A stretch of 64,000 nt of DNA, from NCBI GenBank assembly GCA_902702965.1, contig CACRXP010000648.1:111115-175114 (forward strand). The letters run 5' to 3'. The notes under the pieces were generated by a model. It had not been told where the DNA came from, did no database searches, and saw only the letters and a program-made list of their open reading frames with translations. Each line of letters begins with the position of its first letter. Within the stretch, counting starts at the first letter, position 1. The translations under genes and the position numbers were made by a program. Below, piece by piece: positions 1 to 12,459 of the stretch. Source of the DNA: Spirometra erinaceieuropaei. Lineage: Eukaryota > Platyhelminthes > Cestoda > Diphyllobothriidea > Diphyllobothriidae.

Positions 1-3000
1 GCAATTGAAAGGAAGGGGAGGTAATTGCGCAAGCCATGATTTTTCTCCGAACCTTTCGTATTTACCTCAACGCGCTGTCAGAGATGAATGTATTCAATGC
101 GCGAGGGTTACAGTATTTACAGGATGCAGTTGTTATGCCATTTGCGTAGTTTTAATGTTAGAGGCTTCTGCATTCTCCGCCGATGGTGGCACTTGGCGCG
201 ATAATTGTTTCGTCGCACGCATCCAAGCCTCTTATTGCCGCTTGGCTTAACAGTACAGGAACGGGGAGCACTGTTCTCCCCGTTATTATTTACCCCTGCC
301 CAGGCCGTTCAAGCATTGAATATGGATGGGTTTGATTTTTTGTGTTTTTATTCATGAAATCCCGGAGGGCAGTGATTGAGAATAACCAGCAACTCACGCG
401 GTCGTTATCGATCGTGAGTATTTCGGTCTCATCGACGCATTGCAAAAGTTAATGCCTCGGATGTGAACGGTAAAACAATCACTGTACCGATTTCGACCAT
501 CGGCGACGATTACGCGAACTGATATCTCTGGTGTACACGTAATTAAATAGCAACGGTTCCGTTGATCATCGTTTCTCCTCCACCTTGTGCACGTATTGGC
601 TTCTTAAGTGCACGTTTGCGCTTTTTAACATACAACTTTTCATTGAGGGCGCAAATAAATATACTTTAGCGCCCTGCCTGTTTTGTCACTGCGCATGCCT
701 AGCCTTTCTGGTGAATTGTTATTACGAATGCTGTTAAGCTGATGTAACTGTGTCATTTGCGCAGCTTTCAGCAACAACGTAGCTATACCAGAGGACCTGT
801 CTTCAGTGCATATCTAGGTGCTTGATGCAAACCCAACATAACGCACTCTACGCCGGATCGTTTCGCAAAAATCTTGTATTATTTTCCGCATACTTTTTAA
901 CTTCTCTGCGCATGTATCCTTACGCGAGCATCCTGGCAGTGGTTAACTTTACTTAACTTATATATCCTGCCCGTGGGCCTGCATTCGCGCAACTAGTCCC
1001 TTATTAGGACCGTACTGAGCAGTGGATGGCGGGAGCCCGTGGCCTCGGCATAACGGGTTATGAGAAGGGTTAAATAACACCATTCAGTCGGGATCTATCA
1101 CAACCTCAATAGTTCAGACCATTAGCTTACAACCGGTGCAGGCACGGTCTGTCGCTCTAAGGGCGATTGAGCGACCGTTTACTGGCACACTGGTGCTTAT
1201 GTCGAACGCTGCTAATGTATTATTCACAGCAGTTATCGCTAATCATGACTCCACCTATTTCGTTCTTATTTACTAAACAATTGTCCCTTAGTTTAATTTT
1301 TAGCAGCTGCCGAATTATTTTCTTGCCACTCTCACACTTTGGACCCTAATGGCGTTCAGCAACGAGATTCGTGCTTTTAAATTCTGTCCATGATAGAGGT
1401 ATATGATAGCAATCTGTGTCTGTGACTTTGACTAACGTGATTACGTTCATGTGTGTCTAGTGCTGTGCAGTTTTTTAATTTGTTTTTCGTTTCGATGAGT
1501 GATTTACGGGTTTTCACGCAACTGGTAATTTGAGATTTTGCACTTTACCGTCGCTCCAATCCGCTGAATAGTGGGTACATATTCTTACATCAATGATGAA
1601 CCGTCACTTCAACAGCTATTTTTACTCAATCGTCAAGACACGGCTACTTTTTGGATTTTGCAACTGCCTCGTTTTAACGTAATTTTCTTCGCACTCCTTC
1701 ATTCTTAAATTTTAGTTCCCTTGGTCGTCCTAGTCCACTTTATGATGTGAGCTGAATGCGATATAAGTAGTTTGGGTTCCTTTTCAGATTGTCATACAGT
1801 ATTTACGTCCTTGTATTACACGAGATCGTATTCAGGCCGATAGTCCTGCACGCCCCAAGTTTTGATTTAAAAGGGTGACTTGAAGGAGTCAAACTGCCTG
1901 TCTTCCTGAGTTTGGGGATCCGACTTGCACTTTTTCTCAGGTCTCGATATTTCTTGAGATATATGTCGCACTGAACGCGAATACATCTACGTTATTAGGC
2001 AAGTTCTTTTGAAGCTTAAATTGAATTAAAAGTTTTTATTTAAGGACGTTGTTTGGTTTACAACCGATGTCATCCTACTTGTAGTCAGTCCAAATATTGG
2101 GTAACCCAAGTTAATCGGGATCGGGATCATTTGCCTCTCCAGGTCAGTTGTAACATTTGGTGCACAGCCGTCGGCAAATAAGTGGCTATAGATATGGAAT
2201 TTTGACATTTTCATAATTGTTTGCATACAATGGATGCTGATTAATTGTCGGTCGGGTCAGCGGCTGATGTTGGTTTTGGATCGCTTCATTTGGAATGTGG
2301 GAAAAAAGGACGAATTGTGTGGGATAAACTACAAAACCGTGTATCGCTCATATGTAATCAAAGGTGCATAGGGGGCTGACATTCTTTACACATACAAACC
2401 GGACACTCTGCACGCATCTGACCGTTTGTGAAAATCGTTACACACATACGGATTTTATTGAGAATTTTCGGATTCCATTGCTGTCCACGACTTTGAGGAC
2501 AACTGATAGACGGACAAAGTGAGTGTGTAGATTAATGCAGATTAATTGACTTTACATTACAATGTAGGATCAGTAAAGTCGTGTTTATGCTTCCATAGTG
2601 GAGCCGAAATACTTCTCGTGCTTTTAAAAGCAGACCCTGAATCAAATACTCCTTCAGGCGGTTGATAGGAATTCGGACAAATATCTTATCTTCATTTTTG
2701 GATTGAGAGTTTATGCGACAATAGTTACATACTTGACAGTGTCTTCGTTTGGTCGATTATCCACACTTACAATGGGAGAGTGGGAAGAAGGCCAGCATCT
2801 TTAAAACTGATTCCGACGGTACTTGAATTCAGTTCGTGCCGGAAATTTTTCCATTGAATGTTTCTTGCTCTGATCTGATCGTCTCTGATGGTGAGGACGA
2901 TTAATTATAACTATCATTTACTGTCACTCATGGCAACCTGCTAATGCCTCCTCCGAAGTTAGAAGCTTGATCATTGGAGCCGCTTCTGAAGTTCTCTTCC

Positions 3001-3508
3001 TTCTGCACAACAATAGGGTAACATCGTCTAATGCGAACGGCGGCACAATTCTGTTACATGTAGAGCTGCAGAAAGTCGTCATATTTGCGAAAGGGATTTA
3101 AGTTCACCCTTGTCTAAGAGTTTTGGAGTTCTTTCTATCTTGCAATGCACACCATGTTTTCGTATATTCCTCAGCTTACACTACACCCGAGGACGACCTC
3201 AGAAGAATACGCTCGGTTTGAGTGAAGCCGGCTAATAAAATAGCACTGATGCATTCGGACATTGGCTGACAGGAGGAAATAAATTTTCTCGTCGTGGGCT
3301 TCAGGTTAGTCATGGAGATTTTAGGCTATGAATCCGAGAACACTAAAAGCCATTGCATGTATGTAGTTTCGTAGTATTCCCCTTAAGTCTCAATGTTGCT
3401 TGTCACGAAGATCAGCCCATACTCAAGACTGATGGTTATTATGCTGCCGAGATATCTCCTGACTTCAATCATCACTCGTATTGCTGCATTAAAGTAGTTT
3501 CCGCCCCT
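1..3508. other. AT-rich non-coding stretch, no supported gene
   Basis: I find no convincing exon here. Open frames are short and lack splice-site context or protein-like composition. No dispersed family recognised elsewhere in the window is present. Confidence 0.5.
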
Positions 3509-3720
3509 TTAGCCTGAGGTCACCCGCGTGGTTGACCTTGCGATAACGTCTCCAAGAAGATTATACGGTAGTCCAACAATAATTTGGGATTCGAGATTAC
3601 CACTCTTTTCAATGCATGACGTCAATTTTGCTTCTTGACAAGCATTCAGTTCAGCAGTTTCCAGCGACACAAGCGATCGTATCCCAGGCTGTGCTTCGCT
3701 CCTACAAAAGGCGAGATACA
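3509..3720 (-). CDS. candidate 3'-terminal exon, hypothetical protein
   Basis: On the minus strand a pyrimidine-rich tract ending CACCTATTACAG at 3721 is followed by about 70 open codons ending in TAA at 3509-3511. The peptide has balanced composition, with acidic and polar stretches such as SLETAELNACQEAKLTSC and a hydrophobic segment QIIVGLPYNLLGDVI, which looks like real coding sequence. The first two bases complete a codon begun in an upstream exon. No domain is recognised. No perfect AATAAA follows within 100 bases, so the terminal-exon reading is tentative. It could instead be a chance open frame. Confidence 0.35.
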
Positions 3721-4037
3721 CTGTAATAGGTGCGAGATAGTGCCTTGTGCATATCTACAGCTGGAAAACCTGTTTTCGTTGCATACGCCTGGTCCGTGCT
3801 AACTTTGTGCTCCTTCCAGTGAGTGTAGTCTGTGCTTGCCTGGCGGTGGATCAATAAGAACAGTTAATTGACCCGTCGTCGGAACAGGCGTGAACAACGC
3901 GTCCCGATCTTCTCAGAACTTGTACTTAGCTTTGTGACTGTTTCCCACTAATAGACGCAAATGATCGGGATTGTAGAGAAGTTCTCTTCCAGGTGCTTAA
4001 ATTTAATTGTCATAACGTGAAAGCCGATCTGTTGTAG

Positions 4038-4260
4038 ATAGATAGATAATTTTTTATTAAAGACCCGTCGGGGTCCCATCATAGCAAGTTAAAATAAATT
4101 TACATGCGAGTTTTATACGAGGTAGGCCGAATCTTTACAAAATGCAATTCATAGTTTCTGAATTAGAAGTCCATTGGGAAGCATGATGATTGAGGGGTTA
4201 AAAAAAACTCCTTACAAAAAGTTAAAAATGATTGGAATGAATGAAAAGAAGAAAAGTAAA
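4038..4260 (-). mobile_element. 3' end of a CR1-like LINE (5'-truncated, decayed)
   Basis: Read on the minus strand, the fragment ends with codons for DGTPTGL and a stop, then TTTAATAAA and a short run of ATCT repeats at the presumed 3' end (4038-4050). The same ending occurs at 53747-53770, and a diverged form (KGPTGI-stop) closes the longer LINE fragment at 7899. The last codons also form a GACCC-GTCG-GGGTC hairpin (4062-4075). Upstream the frame is broken by stops and shifts, but keeps weak resemblance to a LINE C-terminal tail. Only the last 200 bases or so remain. Confidence 0.6.
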
Positions 4261-5355
4261 TATTTTTCCATTTTGGTCATGTTAATGGTAGGAATCCTAG
4301 CGTTTGAGCACTGTAACTTTGGATATAAAATTCTGAACCAATTACACATACACCGATTTTGATTGATTCTCCTTGTTTGGAGATGACATTCTCACTGACA
4401 GCCGCGCTGTCAGCCCCATGTTGAACTCGTTCGCAGACAACTAGCCATCCTCCGTCATGGCCGGATGTCTGGCGACCGAGTTTTCTAAAAAAGGGGCTAA
4501 AATTTCAGACTGTAAGAAGGGGCAACGTCACTTTGGTTGAGAAACGAAGGGAAAAGTGCAGATAGAGCGAATTTTTGCATAGTATGCTTCGAGAGCGTTT
4601 ATCCCAACCGGGAGTCACGGCTACATGTACAGATTACATGATCCACAATAGTGAGACACGTTTCCGTCGCTTTCCCGTGAGGACTGAGAAATGCATCATT
4701 GACTAAGGTTGCTTGGAAATGCCACACTGCTATCGAAAACCACCCCATTATTGTTGACATGGAAAAGCGATCCATATGAAACAGGGTAATCTGCAAGCTA
4801 GTATAACATCTGTATTGTCAGGAGCAGTGGACCAGTGGCATTACGGAAGAATGTACTGTGTGGGGACATGCATACATGAAAGTTTTACTATCGCAACCGG
4901 TGACGCCTACTCTTGCCATTCCAGTCAGACGCAGCAGTGGCGACCTCCGCATGAAACGATCTGTGCTTTATCACCACATGCGCTGCCATGAAAATCAGCC
5001 GTAAGACACAACAGTCCAAACTCAATCACAGCACCCCGTCCCCCTCCTCAGGTCAAACGTTACCAGACCCCATATAAATCTGCCTTCCATCAATCAAAGG
5101 GATAATTATGTATCTTGGAGTACCCTGGTGTATGAATTGGTCACCAGCTGGTTAGTGGCACACTTGGACGGATTATCGTGCTTCTGCCAGCCACTGCGTC
5201 TAATCCGATCACCAGCTGACTGGCAAATTCAGGAAATTGGCTGGGACAAGGGATAGGAAAGAGCGAGAACGAGCTAGGTCAACACAGGAAAACCACATAT
5301 GTGGAATGCATAGGCGAGCTGCTGAGCTTTGCCAGACACTGCGCCCGAACTCATC
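4261..5355. other. no supported gene
   Basis: Two short opposed open frames (around 4600-4990) lack convincing splice context. The region is less AT-rich than its flanks and may be an unrecognised repeat. Confidence 0.3.
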
Positions 5356-5455
5356 TCCTGTCGTATTAGTAGTATTGACTCCGGGCTCAGGTGGAGGGGA
5401 GAGGACGACAGATGCTGTGCAAGCCTACAGACACTATTAACTAGTTCAGGCGAAA
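5356..5455 (+). mobile_element. zinc-finger LINE 3'-tail fragment (copy L1)
   Basis: The block TTGACTCCGGGCTCAGGTGG, followed by a GA-rich stretch and then CAGATGCTGTGCAAGCCTAC, matches the terminal part of the zinc-finger LINE 3' untranslated region (compare 38434-38510 and 46485-46560). Only about 100 bases are recognisable, so this is an old, strongly truncated insertion. Confidence 0.6.
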
Positions 5456-5679
5456 GCCACTGCCCTGCATCCAAAAAGTTGTGGGGTATACAGTGAATAC
5501 CCCTCACACCCACCTTGATCCATTGACAAGGCCACCTCAACGCCACCAGAGGTGAGCGTAGACGCAATGAATGACGACATTCAACAGTCCCTCAGAGCAT
5601 GATATACAAGGCCGGATCCCAATTTACATGTGACAGGTGTCCCGAATGATACGTGCACGTCCAGACATTCGACGCTTAC

Positions 5680-5818
5680 AGAGCCATTGAGGCGCCGGAA
5701 AAGGGGACCGTATGAGTGCTCAGGAAGCACTATATGATGCGTTGTGTAAGCACCTGCTGTGGAGCGGTTCCGTGAGCAACCCAGACGTATGAGCGCGAAC
5801 AAAATTCGAAATGAATTG
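5680..5818 (-). CDS. candidate internal exon, hypothetical protein
   Basis: The minus strand shows an acceptor (TACCTTCGGTACAG, ending at 5819) and a strong donor (TCT|GTAAGC, GT at 5679-5678). They bound 139 bases: one base completing an upstream codon, then 46 uninterrupted codons, so the exon begins in phase 1 and ends in phase 0. The peptide is basic at first (RLGCSRNRSTAGAY) and then polar (LPEHSYGPLFRRLNGS). No known domain is recognised. The frame stays open past the donor, so the donor is inferred from its consensus match rather than forced by a stop. Confidence 0.45.
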
Positions 5819-7085
5819 CTGTACCGAAGGTAGTAAATGGTGGTAATAAGGACTAATAAGCTTATGTGATGTCAGCATTTCCTGGGGGAGTGTAAACGAA
5901 AAGAACGCGAATGATGCGCGTATGTTAGAGCTCAGGGCATTACTTCGTTATTTGCAGATTCAGGAATGACTGACCAAACACATATTATTGAAATATTCCG
6001 TCGTAAAATGCGAACAGTGTGCAACAGTCCTTACGCTGCTGGTTGAGGCGATGAATGTGAACGTGGCAACAGCAGTATTATAAAGGCTTATGGTGGCGGC
6101 GGTCAATTTGAGGGCGTTTGCAGGTGTTCGGTCACAGCACTGGAACCATGAGATTTGGAATATGTGACTTCTGTGATATTGCTAGTGATGTCGGCGTTCT
6201 GTGTCGTTGTTTTTAATTTGGTTGGATCGTGAGGACGGTAAGTTTGAGGACGCCAAGGTAGTCAATACATACCCTGAACCTCGGCTAATAACGAAGTGCT
6301 GACCATCTGCATCGTTAATCCGCGGAATTTGCGATTTTCATGCCCACGGCTCCGCCTAAATCTCCTCCGTGCGGCGGACTTCTAACGGCAGTACGCCAGG
6401 CCTCCCTATCTCGAGCGAGGTCGACCTAGTTACACATATTGATTTGAAGTTGTTTGAGTACAGTCTTTGGAGTACCCTTGTTATGAAACGTTTTTCTGTC
6501 CTTTCTGCAAGTATCATAAATAACGCCATTGTAAAACGACCGCTCTGGCAGACGGACGACTATCTTTATGACTCCCAACTCTATCAGAGCTGACTCTGCC
6601 TCATTTACGCGCGGGTACTGGAAACACCGGTCCTTTCCAGGAATTCTGCGTCAGATTTTGAGTATTCACGTCCACGACCCGCATAGGATCAATGATAGAG
6701 TGCTGACTCTATGTGTCATCAGTTTTTTCTTTCGGCGGAGGCTGCGGCGCTCCCGAACTGCTTGTTGCGAACGAACAATGGGCCAGTGGGTATTTGAAGT
6801 CAGATTCACAATTGCATAGTTAACTTTGCTATTTCCTAAAATGTCGTTTGAAAGGAATGGGAATCTGTTTATAAATGAAAGTCGATCAAAGGATAGTTGT
6901 TGCCATCAGGTAGCGTCGCTTAATACACTGCCGCGATCCCCTCCCTACTGATGACCATGCCAAAGTTGAAGCAGTCGAAAGCAAGGAATCCCACATCTCG
7001 CTGGATATCTTCCTCCGCCGTGGTGCTTAATGCACGATTATGGTGGCACTCTTAAAATATTTTCTTGCAATAAATAAATACAATA
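5819..7085. other. no supported gene
   Basis: Short open frames near 6369-6819 on the plus strand have unconvincing composition and no clear splice sites. Nothing else is seen. Confidence 0.4.
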
Positions 7086-7190
7086 AGTAATTTATAGATG
7101 TTTTGTCAGATTTTGGAATAATTAATATTGACCCAACTGTGAAAAACACGGCGCCTCGGTGGGATTCGAACCTACGGAGATGGGGAGTTA
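7086..7190 (-). mobile_element. half copy of inverted-repeat element with a tRNA-like unit
   Basis: An arm containing CATATTGACCCAACTGTG-like sequence (here AATATTGACCCAACTGTGAA) leads directly into the 3' half of a tRNA-like unit. Its pol III B box, read on the minus strand, is GGTTCGAATCCC (7161-7172). The same arm and unit, with both arms present, occur at 55415-55612. The A-box half and the second arm are missing here. Confidence 0.6.
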
Positions 7191-7898
7191 GTGAGTAGTG
7201 AAGAAAGCATCTTTTTACGAAAAAGACAAAATATTTATGAATCGATCAGCTTTTCAGGAAGCGAGACTGTTGCTCATGACAGGGTGGACATGCGGGTCGG
7301 ATAGGGCTGGCATGCATATGGTAGTGTATAAGAGACGCAAAAGTGACATGGTCAAGGTATAATTCCTAAACCGGATGAGGATGTCCGCCTCGAAGAGGCG
7401 AGACAACAAGAACCCTGTCGCGATCTGTCAGAGTGCGGTTAGAGTTCCACCGAGGAGTGGGAATTAAAGGCTGCGGCGGTAGACAAGGCGTAGAGGGGAG
7501 ATGCTATCAGGAGAACTATTTGCTGACCGACCAAACTACTAGCGGATGGCGAAAACAGAGGATTCCGCCGTGATCGTCAACGGGCCGGTTGGGGAGATAA
7601 CATTAAGAACCGCGAAAATCATTGACCGGAAATGAGAGCTTGAGATCTCAGAGGTCAGAGTCAATTCCCGATGAAAGTCGGCGATTGGCGAAACGAAGGG
7701 GACTTAGAATGTACACTTCAAACTGCCCCCGCTACTTCTTTCAGAGGATTTGCAAGGGGGACATCGTGCTTTGTGAGTGGACACAATGCATGGACTGAAA
7801 AATCGAAAAAGTCGAAATTTCTGGTGAGAGGTCCTAAAAAACGAAATCAAACACAAAGAAGGAAATGTGAGCGGATACAGAAATTTAAAGCCGGCATC
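7191..7898. other. no supported gene
   Basis: A 94-codon plus-strand open frame (7671-7955) runs into the antisense of the LINE fragment and has poor coding character. Nothing else is seen. Confidence 0.4.
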
Positions 7899-8922
7899 CT
7901 AAATTCCCGTTGGCCCTTTCTCGGTGTCATAGAGAAGGTTTTCTGGGAAGCATGAGGAAACTAAAAGTTTGGTCGAGTCAGTATTCAGATAAATGCACAG
8001 CCTTCCGTTAAAATTATGTAGAGTATCTGATGATCTTATATCTATTGGAAGGTTATTCCAAAGGAAAGTATACCTGGAAGCAAAAAAGAAGGCCCTCAGA
8101 GGTGGAAAAAGCCGGAAGAGGTATAACCAAGGGAGAATTTCGAAGACTGTATGGGCGACTAACAGGAGTAAGGGTTGAAATCCGAGGAAGATTTGAACAA
8201 TCATTAATGCGAAAGTGGAGGCAGAAGCCTACTCCTAGCATTCGAACCCATAGAAATTTTGGGTTAGTTAGCTAGCATCTGTCTGAATAAGACGTATTTG
8301 GATGTGCCGTGATCAAGGGTCTTCTATATGAATGTCTTTGGGCATTTATAATTTATGAACGACTAGCATCGAACATCAAACCAGAGAGCGGACAACGGTA
8401 CTCAAGAATAGGGAGTACAAACACTCGAATATGGAAAGATGGAAAATAGAAAGTGTTGCAAATCTGGACAGTTTTGGCCGTAATTCTATAGACATATGGA
8501 GAGAGGCCAAGATTATTGATGTATCTTAAACCTAGGTTCTTGATGGTGACAAATGCAGTCATAGGTGTGCCTTGAAAGACCACTGGTGGGGATAGTCTTT
8601 CAGGTTCTAGACACACATAGCGGCATTTAGATGGAGAGAATTCCATTAACCATTTCGAGCCCCACGCTGAGAAAGCAAGCAAGTCAGCATGGATTTGCTT
8701 CAAACAGTTTTGGATCGCAGATTTAGTGAATGAATGTACGCATTTGGGGCCATCAGCACAAATACAAGATTGAGAATGTTTAACTGCCGACGGAATATCA
8801 TCAATGTAAAGCAGAAACAAAAGAGGATCTAAAACGGTACCTTTTAGTACACCACTTACAATACATCGTTGAGAAAAGAGGGAATTCTCTGGTCGTCGGC
8901 AGGTTGCAGTTTTTTCCTTTCC
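7899..8922 (-). mobile_element. CR1/Jockey-like non-LTR retrotransposon fragment
   Basis: The minus strand runs from the middle of the reverse transcriptase palm domain to the element's C-terminus in at least two frames. The order is the SGVLKGTVLDPLL and LLYIDD motifs, the LGLSPYVY region, VLPILEY, then, after a frame change, WNNLPIDIRSSDTL, which resembles the usual LINE C-terminal WN-LP segment. It ends with KGPTGI-stop. This ending parallels DGTPTGL at 4075 and 53747. It is an inactive 5'-truncated copy. Confidence 0.8.
8353..8922 (-). pseudogene. reverse transcriptase palm-domain remnant (CR1-like LINE)
   Basis: About 190 open codons on the minus strand keep the canonical order of a non-LTR reverse transcriptase. 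The palm segment GVLKGTVLDPLL corresponds to the usual GVPQGSVLGPLL, and is followed by LFLLYIDDIPS. The catalytic motif normally read as FADD is CADGPK here, so the second aspartate is lost. The segments EFSPSKC and LPILEY follow in the expected order. A TAA at about 8923 bounds the open stretch upstream, and the frame ends at 8353, after which homology resumes in another frame. It cannot encode an active enzyme. Confidence 0.8.
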
Positions 8923-9812
8923 TTATATGAATACACGACGGCGGCGTCCTTGAAATCTGTAGAATTTGTCCTCGTCAGTTCGTCCGAAATGGCCAGATGT
9001 TTTTGTCCTTGATCGAAGGGCCATCTTGTAAAATTTCAAATGAAGGTGAGACAATGTCCTCTACTTTAACGTTCGAACCTGTTGGACAGCTTTAATTATT
9101 TCCTACAGCGAGAGCGGACAGTCGATAGCTTTGATGATTTCCATATGAAGGAGTCTGTAAACCGTTTCGTCGACTTTTGCGAGTGAATGGTTGAGAACAC
9201 CCTTGTAGAAACTTGAAACAGAAACTTGTTATTTTTCCACCGGAACCGAATAACGATGTAGTAGGATCAGCCCACTGAGTGAACAACCGTTACTTCTGCA
9301 TAATTCAAGGCAATGAGTTTAAAGTTCATGATACATGGATAAGTGCGTTCGACAACCACTGGTTGGGGGGGGGGGCTGGGAGATGGGCATACACTGAATG
9401 CCCAAGCAAGTACGAGTTCATCAAAATGAAGGACGATGGTTCATGATTTTTACACTCCAGGGTGACTTAGGTTGGATAGCCTTTGTGATGTCAGAAAAGA
9501 GCTGACGATATTTAACTGAGTGCCTGGGAAAGAAATAAAAAGATTCAGGAGTGATGATTGTAAATAGGATGCTCAGGCTAACACAAAGTAACTACCAGAC
9601 TAAAAGGGAAAGAAATTAATGGCTTAATAATAACATAACGTAGTTTATAATCAGTAAAGGCAAACATGTTCAAGGTTTACGATTGTACAACAGTCTGGGT
9701 TGGTTCGACTTTGATATTCCAGGGGTACAGTTTTCTGCAAAACGTATGTTGGACGAATATATTCTTGCTCCGCCCATTAATGCACAAAAGAATAAATAAA
9801 TAGAGCAGTAAT
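8923..9812. other. no supported gene; G11 run
   Basis: No exon is supported. An uninterrupted run of 11 G lies at 9365-9375. Confidence 0.4.
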
Positions 9813-10113
9813 TTAGCCTATTTCCAACACACGTCTACATAAACCGGTTCTTGCTTTACTTGTTTCAGAATTAGGGAGGATGCATTCTATCATTCTGTTG
9901 GCTCTGGAGGCAGTCAGGATGAAAGGCTGCGACAAGGTCAGACTATTAATAACTCCTGGCACAGTTACGCGGTTATAACAAACGCTAAGTTGAGGACGAT
10001 GATTGCCACCAAGAGCCAAACATAAATATTTACGCGCGGTAAATGAAAGACTGCATTTGTAGCAATAGTGGTCGTGGTTTAAGTGCTCAGGTACGGTACC
10101 GCAATCTGCCAGC
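9813..10113 (-). CDS. candidate 3'-terminal exon, hypothetical protein
   Basis: On the minus strand the acceptor TTCCTCTATCGATGCAG is followed by one base and then 99 open codons to a stop at 9813. The first part contains HYCYKCSLSFTARKYL, which begins like a C2H2 finger (C-x2-C) but has no clear histidine pair, so no zinc-finger call is made. A GTAAAT within this segment (GCGC|GTAAAT) could instead be a donor, giving a much shorter internal exon. Composition is protein-like. No family is recognised. Confidence 0.33.
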
Positions 10114-10689
10114 CTGCATCGATAGAGGAATTTAAAATCGTAAAAGAGCAAAGAAGCCTACTTTTTGGAAGTATTTCTAACTCATCATCCAGCAGAAGGC
10201 AAAACGGAAGAGGAACTCAACTCCAGACATGTACTGGAGTTGCAGTCAAAACCAGAAACAATGATTGACTGCGTTCAAGAGTTGAGGTAGGATAGTGAGA
10301 AATTCAGTCTTTCCCCTCCTTTTGAATGCGAAATTATAAGAGACTAAGAGAATGGTCCAAAAATCCTATGCGTCGTTGAAAGATTAAGGTTGCGAAGCCT
10401 AATCATAGGATGAAAACAGACAAGTGAACCATGACGGAGTTCTCCGGAATCTGTGCTGAGATTCACAGAGTAGGTTACCATCATGGTCCCTGTGGTCATT
10501 ACTGTGCGTGTGTGTGTAGTTGGGGTGACTGAGTCGAAGACTAGGAATCAGACTCAGTGGTTTCTTCCTAACGTAGGCCGTACGACATTCTCACGAAAGT
10601 GAAGTCCAAACCTCTCTTTCCGTGTAAACGCAGTGCATTATGCGACGAAAAGGTCATGTGTGGCTTGCGTAAGCAACCTGTTTGGCCTC
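10114..10689. other. no supported gene
   Basis: Nothing is recognised. There is a short GT-rich stretch near 10505-10522. Confidence 0.4.
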
Positions 10690-10870
10690 TGGTCATCTTG
10701 ACATTTTTTGGCCGTCGACGCTTGCCGGGCAAGGGAGGAGAGAGCGCGGCAGATGCTGTGCAAGTCTGCTTCACTACAGAATGACCGGGGCACAAACCAC
10801 AACTTATGCGTCCACCCCGTGGGGCACGCAGTGGATGCCATCGCTAGCGACAGTAGAATTGTCGAGTTAT
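10690..10870 (+). mobile_element. zinc-finger LINE 3'-tail fragment (copy L2)
   Basis: The stretch from GTCATCTTGACATT through GAGAGAGCGCGGCAGATGCT to GGGGCACGCAGTGGATGCCA aligns in order with the LINE 3' end at 38434-38600. The copy is diverged, with small internal gaps. Open frames on both strands here are by-products of its GC-rich sequence. Confidence 0.6.
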
Positions 10871-11655
10871 TATCCGATAAATGACGCATAAAAATATCCG
10901 TAGTTAATATTCCCTGAACCATTTGAGCGGGTCGGAAAGGCGCTTATTTGCTGAAAGTCGCAAAATGATGCAGAGTGGCGTCAGTTGGAGAGCAGAACGC
11001 TGTATACTTTTGTTCGACAATCTGCGAAGGATTCCACGGCCGAGAGCAAGGTAAAAATCTTGCAGAAGATAAACGAAAATGTATTCTTTGAGCAGAACCC
11101 TGAAACATTGGACTGGAAACTATCTGTGTCTGGTCTATGAGACTGTCGGGAATGTGCGGGCCAGCGCAAAAGTCTGAGACGAAGGCACCTTGTTACGAAG
11201 CACCATGACACTTCGAATTAAACAGTTGAAGAGGTACCGTTCATATCTGAATAGAGAAAATTAAAGGATCAACGAAAAGCAATGATTGAGTGATTTTGTC
11301 CGGTTCCGTAAAAAATTTTGTGATTTGGAAAGCTCCGTGTTAGTGAAGGAAGTCTGAGCATGACCACTACATATTTAAATACCTTGTATTTTCTGCCAAG
11401 GTAGAAGTGCACACCAGGTGAGTTAACCTCGCCGATGGGAGTACTGGCGTCGGAGGTATCCTAATATGTAACTGTCCAGGCAGTGTGGTGGAGGGTACGG
11501 ATACATTTCGAGAGAAACTTCATTCGTAGGCCGAACAATTGGCATACTGTACTTAGCTCTTTCGTTGTAAATCCAGAAGTTGGGGGAGAGGTGGGAATCA
11601 GTCACGTTCTGGCATGTGACAGTAGGCCCTGGAGAGGAGGGCTTCTCAGAAAGGA
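10871..11655. other. no supported gene
   Basis: Nothing is recognised. Confidence 0.4.
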
Positions 11656-11659
11656 TACC

Positions 11660-11850
11660 CAATCGAAACTGACAAGACAACGAGCCCGTGGCTCAGTGGT
11701 TAGAGACATTGAACTTCTAACCAACAGGTCGCGGGATCGAGCCCCAGGGGTTGGATATAACTGACTGACAATGGCTAATAAGCCAAAGACGGCCATTCCA
11801 GCCTCCCTTGTCTTTGTCGGTAATGCCATTCTGCCTAGAGTATCTGAATG
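11660..11850 (+). mobile_element. tRNA-derived SINE (copy S1)
   Basis: A pol III A box (TGGCTCAGTGGTTAGA, from 11689) and B box (GGGATCGAGCCCC, 11733-11745) are spaced as in a tRNA. A shared body follows, with GGCCATTCCAGCCTCCCTTG and TCTTTGTCGGTAATGCC. The same head and body occur at 17790, 28537 (minus) and 28700. The anticodon-loop region ACTTCTAA suggests an arginine (UCU) tRNA ancestor. The sequence just upstream (GACAAGACAACGAGCCC) is shared with the 17.8 kb copy, so it belongs to the element. Confidence 0.8.
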
Positions 11851-12455
11851 GTCTCCAGCCGTAACCTTGTTTATTTTTCGGGGTATTAAACTGCATTGGG
11901 TTGCACTTGAGACAGGGTAAAGAGTCGTGCAAGTTTGGACACTGGCCTGCCCACCTGAACAGCAGGGGCTAACAAAGCGGTGTGTACTTTCCAATTGCTA
12001 ATGTTTTTTAAAATTCACCGCATGGATGCAGAGTTGAGACGGGCAGAGCAATTCCTCTTACGGTGGAGTTATCTTGTCATATCCACCCTTGATTAGCTGA
12101 GATCATATCTCACCAAATCACAAAGGTAACCAACAATGTGGCATCACAATCACGTCATTTCACTTGTTTTTGTGTGTACAACGATGAATAGGGTACCGTA
12201 ATCCTGCCAAAATAGGACAGAAATGAGAATAAATAAATAGACAGGAATGTAAGGTGAAAGAAAATTTTGTCTACACGTTATCTTCTTTTCAATTTCACAA
12301 CGGTTACTACGGAGTATACTCAAAAATAGTTCCATACAGAGGAGTTCGTTATTGACAAAGTGATTTGAAAAAGGTTGTGGGAGTGACTGTAGACTGAAAC
12401 GTACACGAAGCCCAGCTGATGCCCTTCGTATCTCGGTGTATAGGCCATCGGTTTG
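11851..12455. other. no supported gene
   Basis: Nothing is recognised beyond possible residual SINE tail at the start. Confidence 0.4.
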
Positions 12456-12459
12456 AGTC

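Noticed and set aside
11682..11755. A real tRNA gene
   Set aside because: The pol III boxes are good, but the anticodon arm does not pair properly and the sequence continues into a repeat body shared by several copies.
11602..11994. 130-codon minus-strand frame
   Set aside because: It covers the SINE S1 on its antisense strand, and the same peptide-like pattern appears at 17711-17974 over SINE S2.
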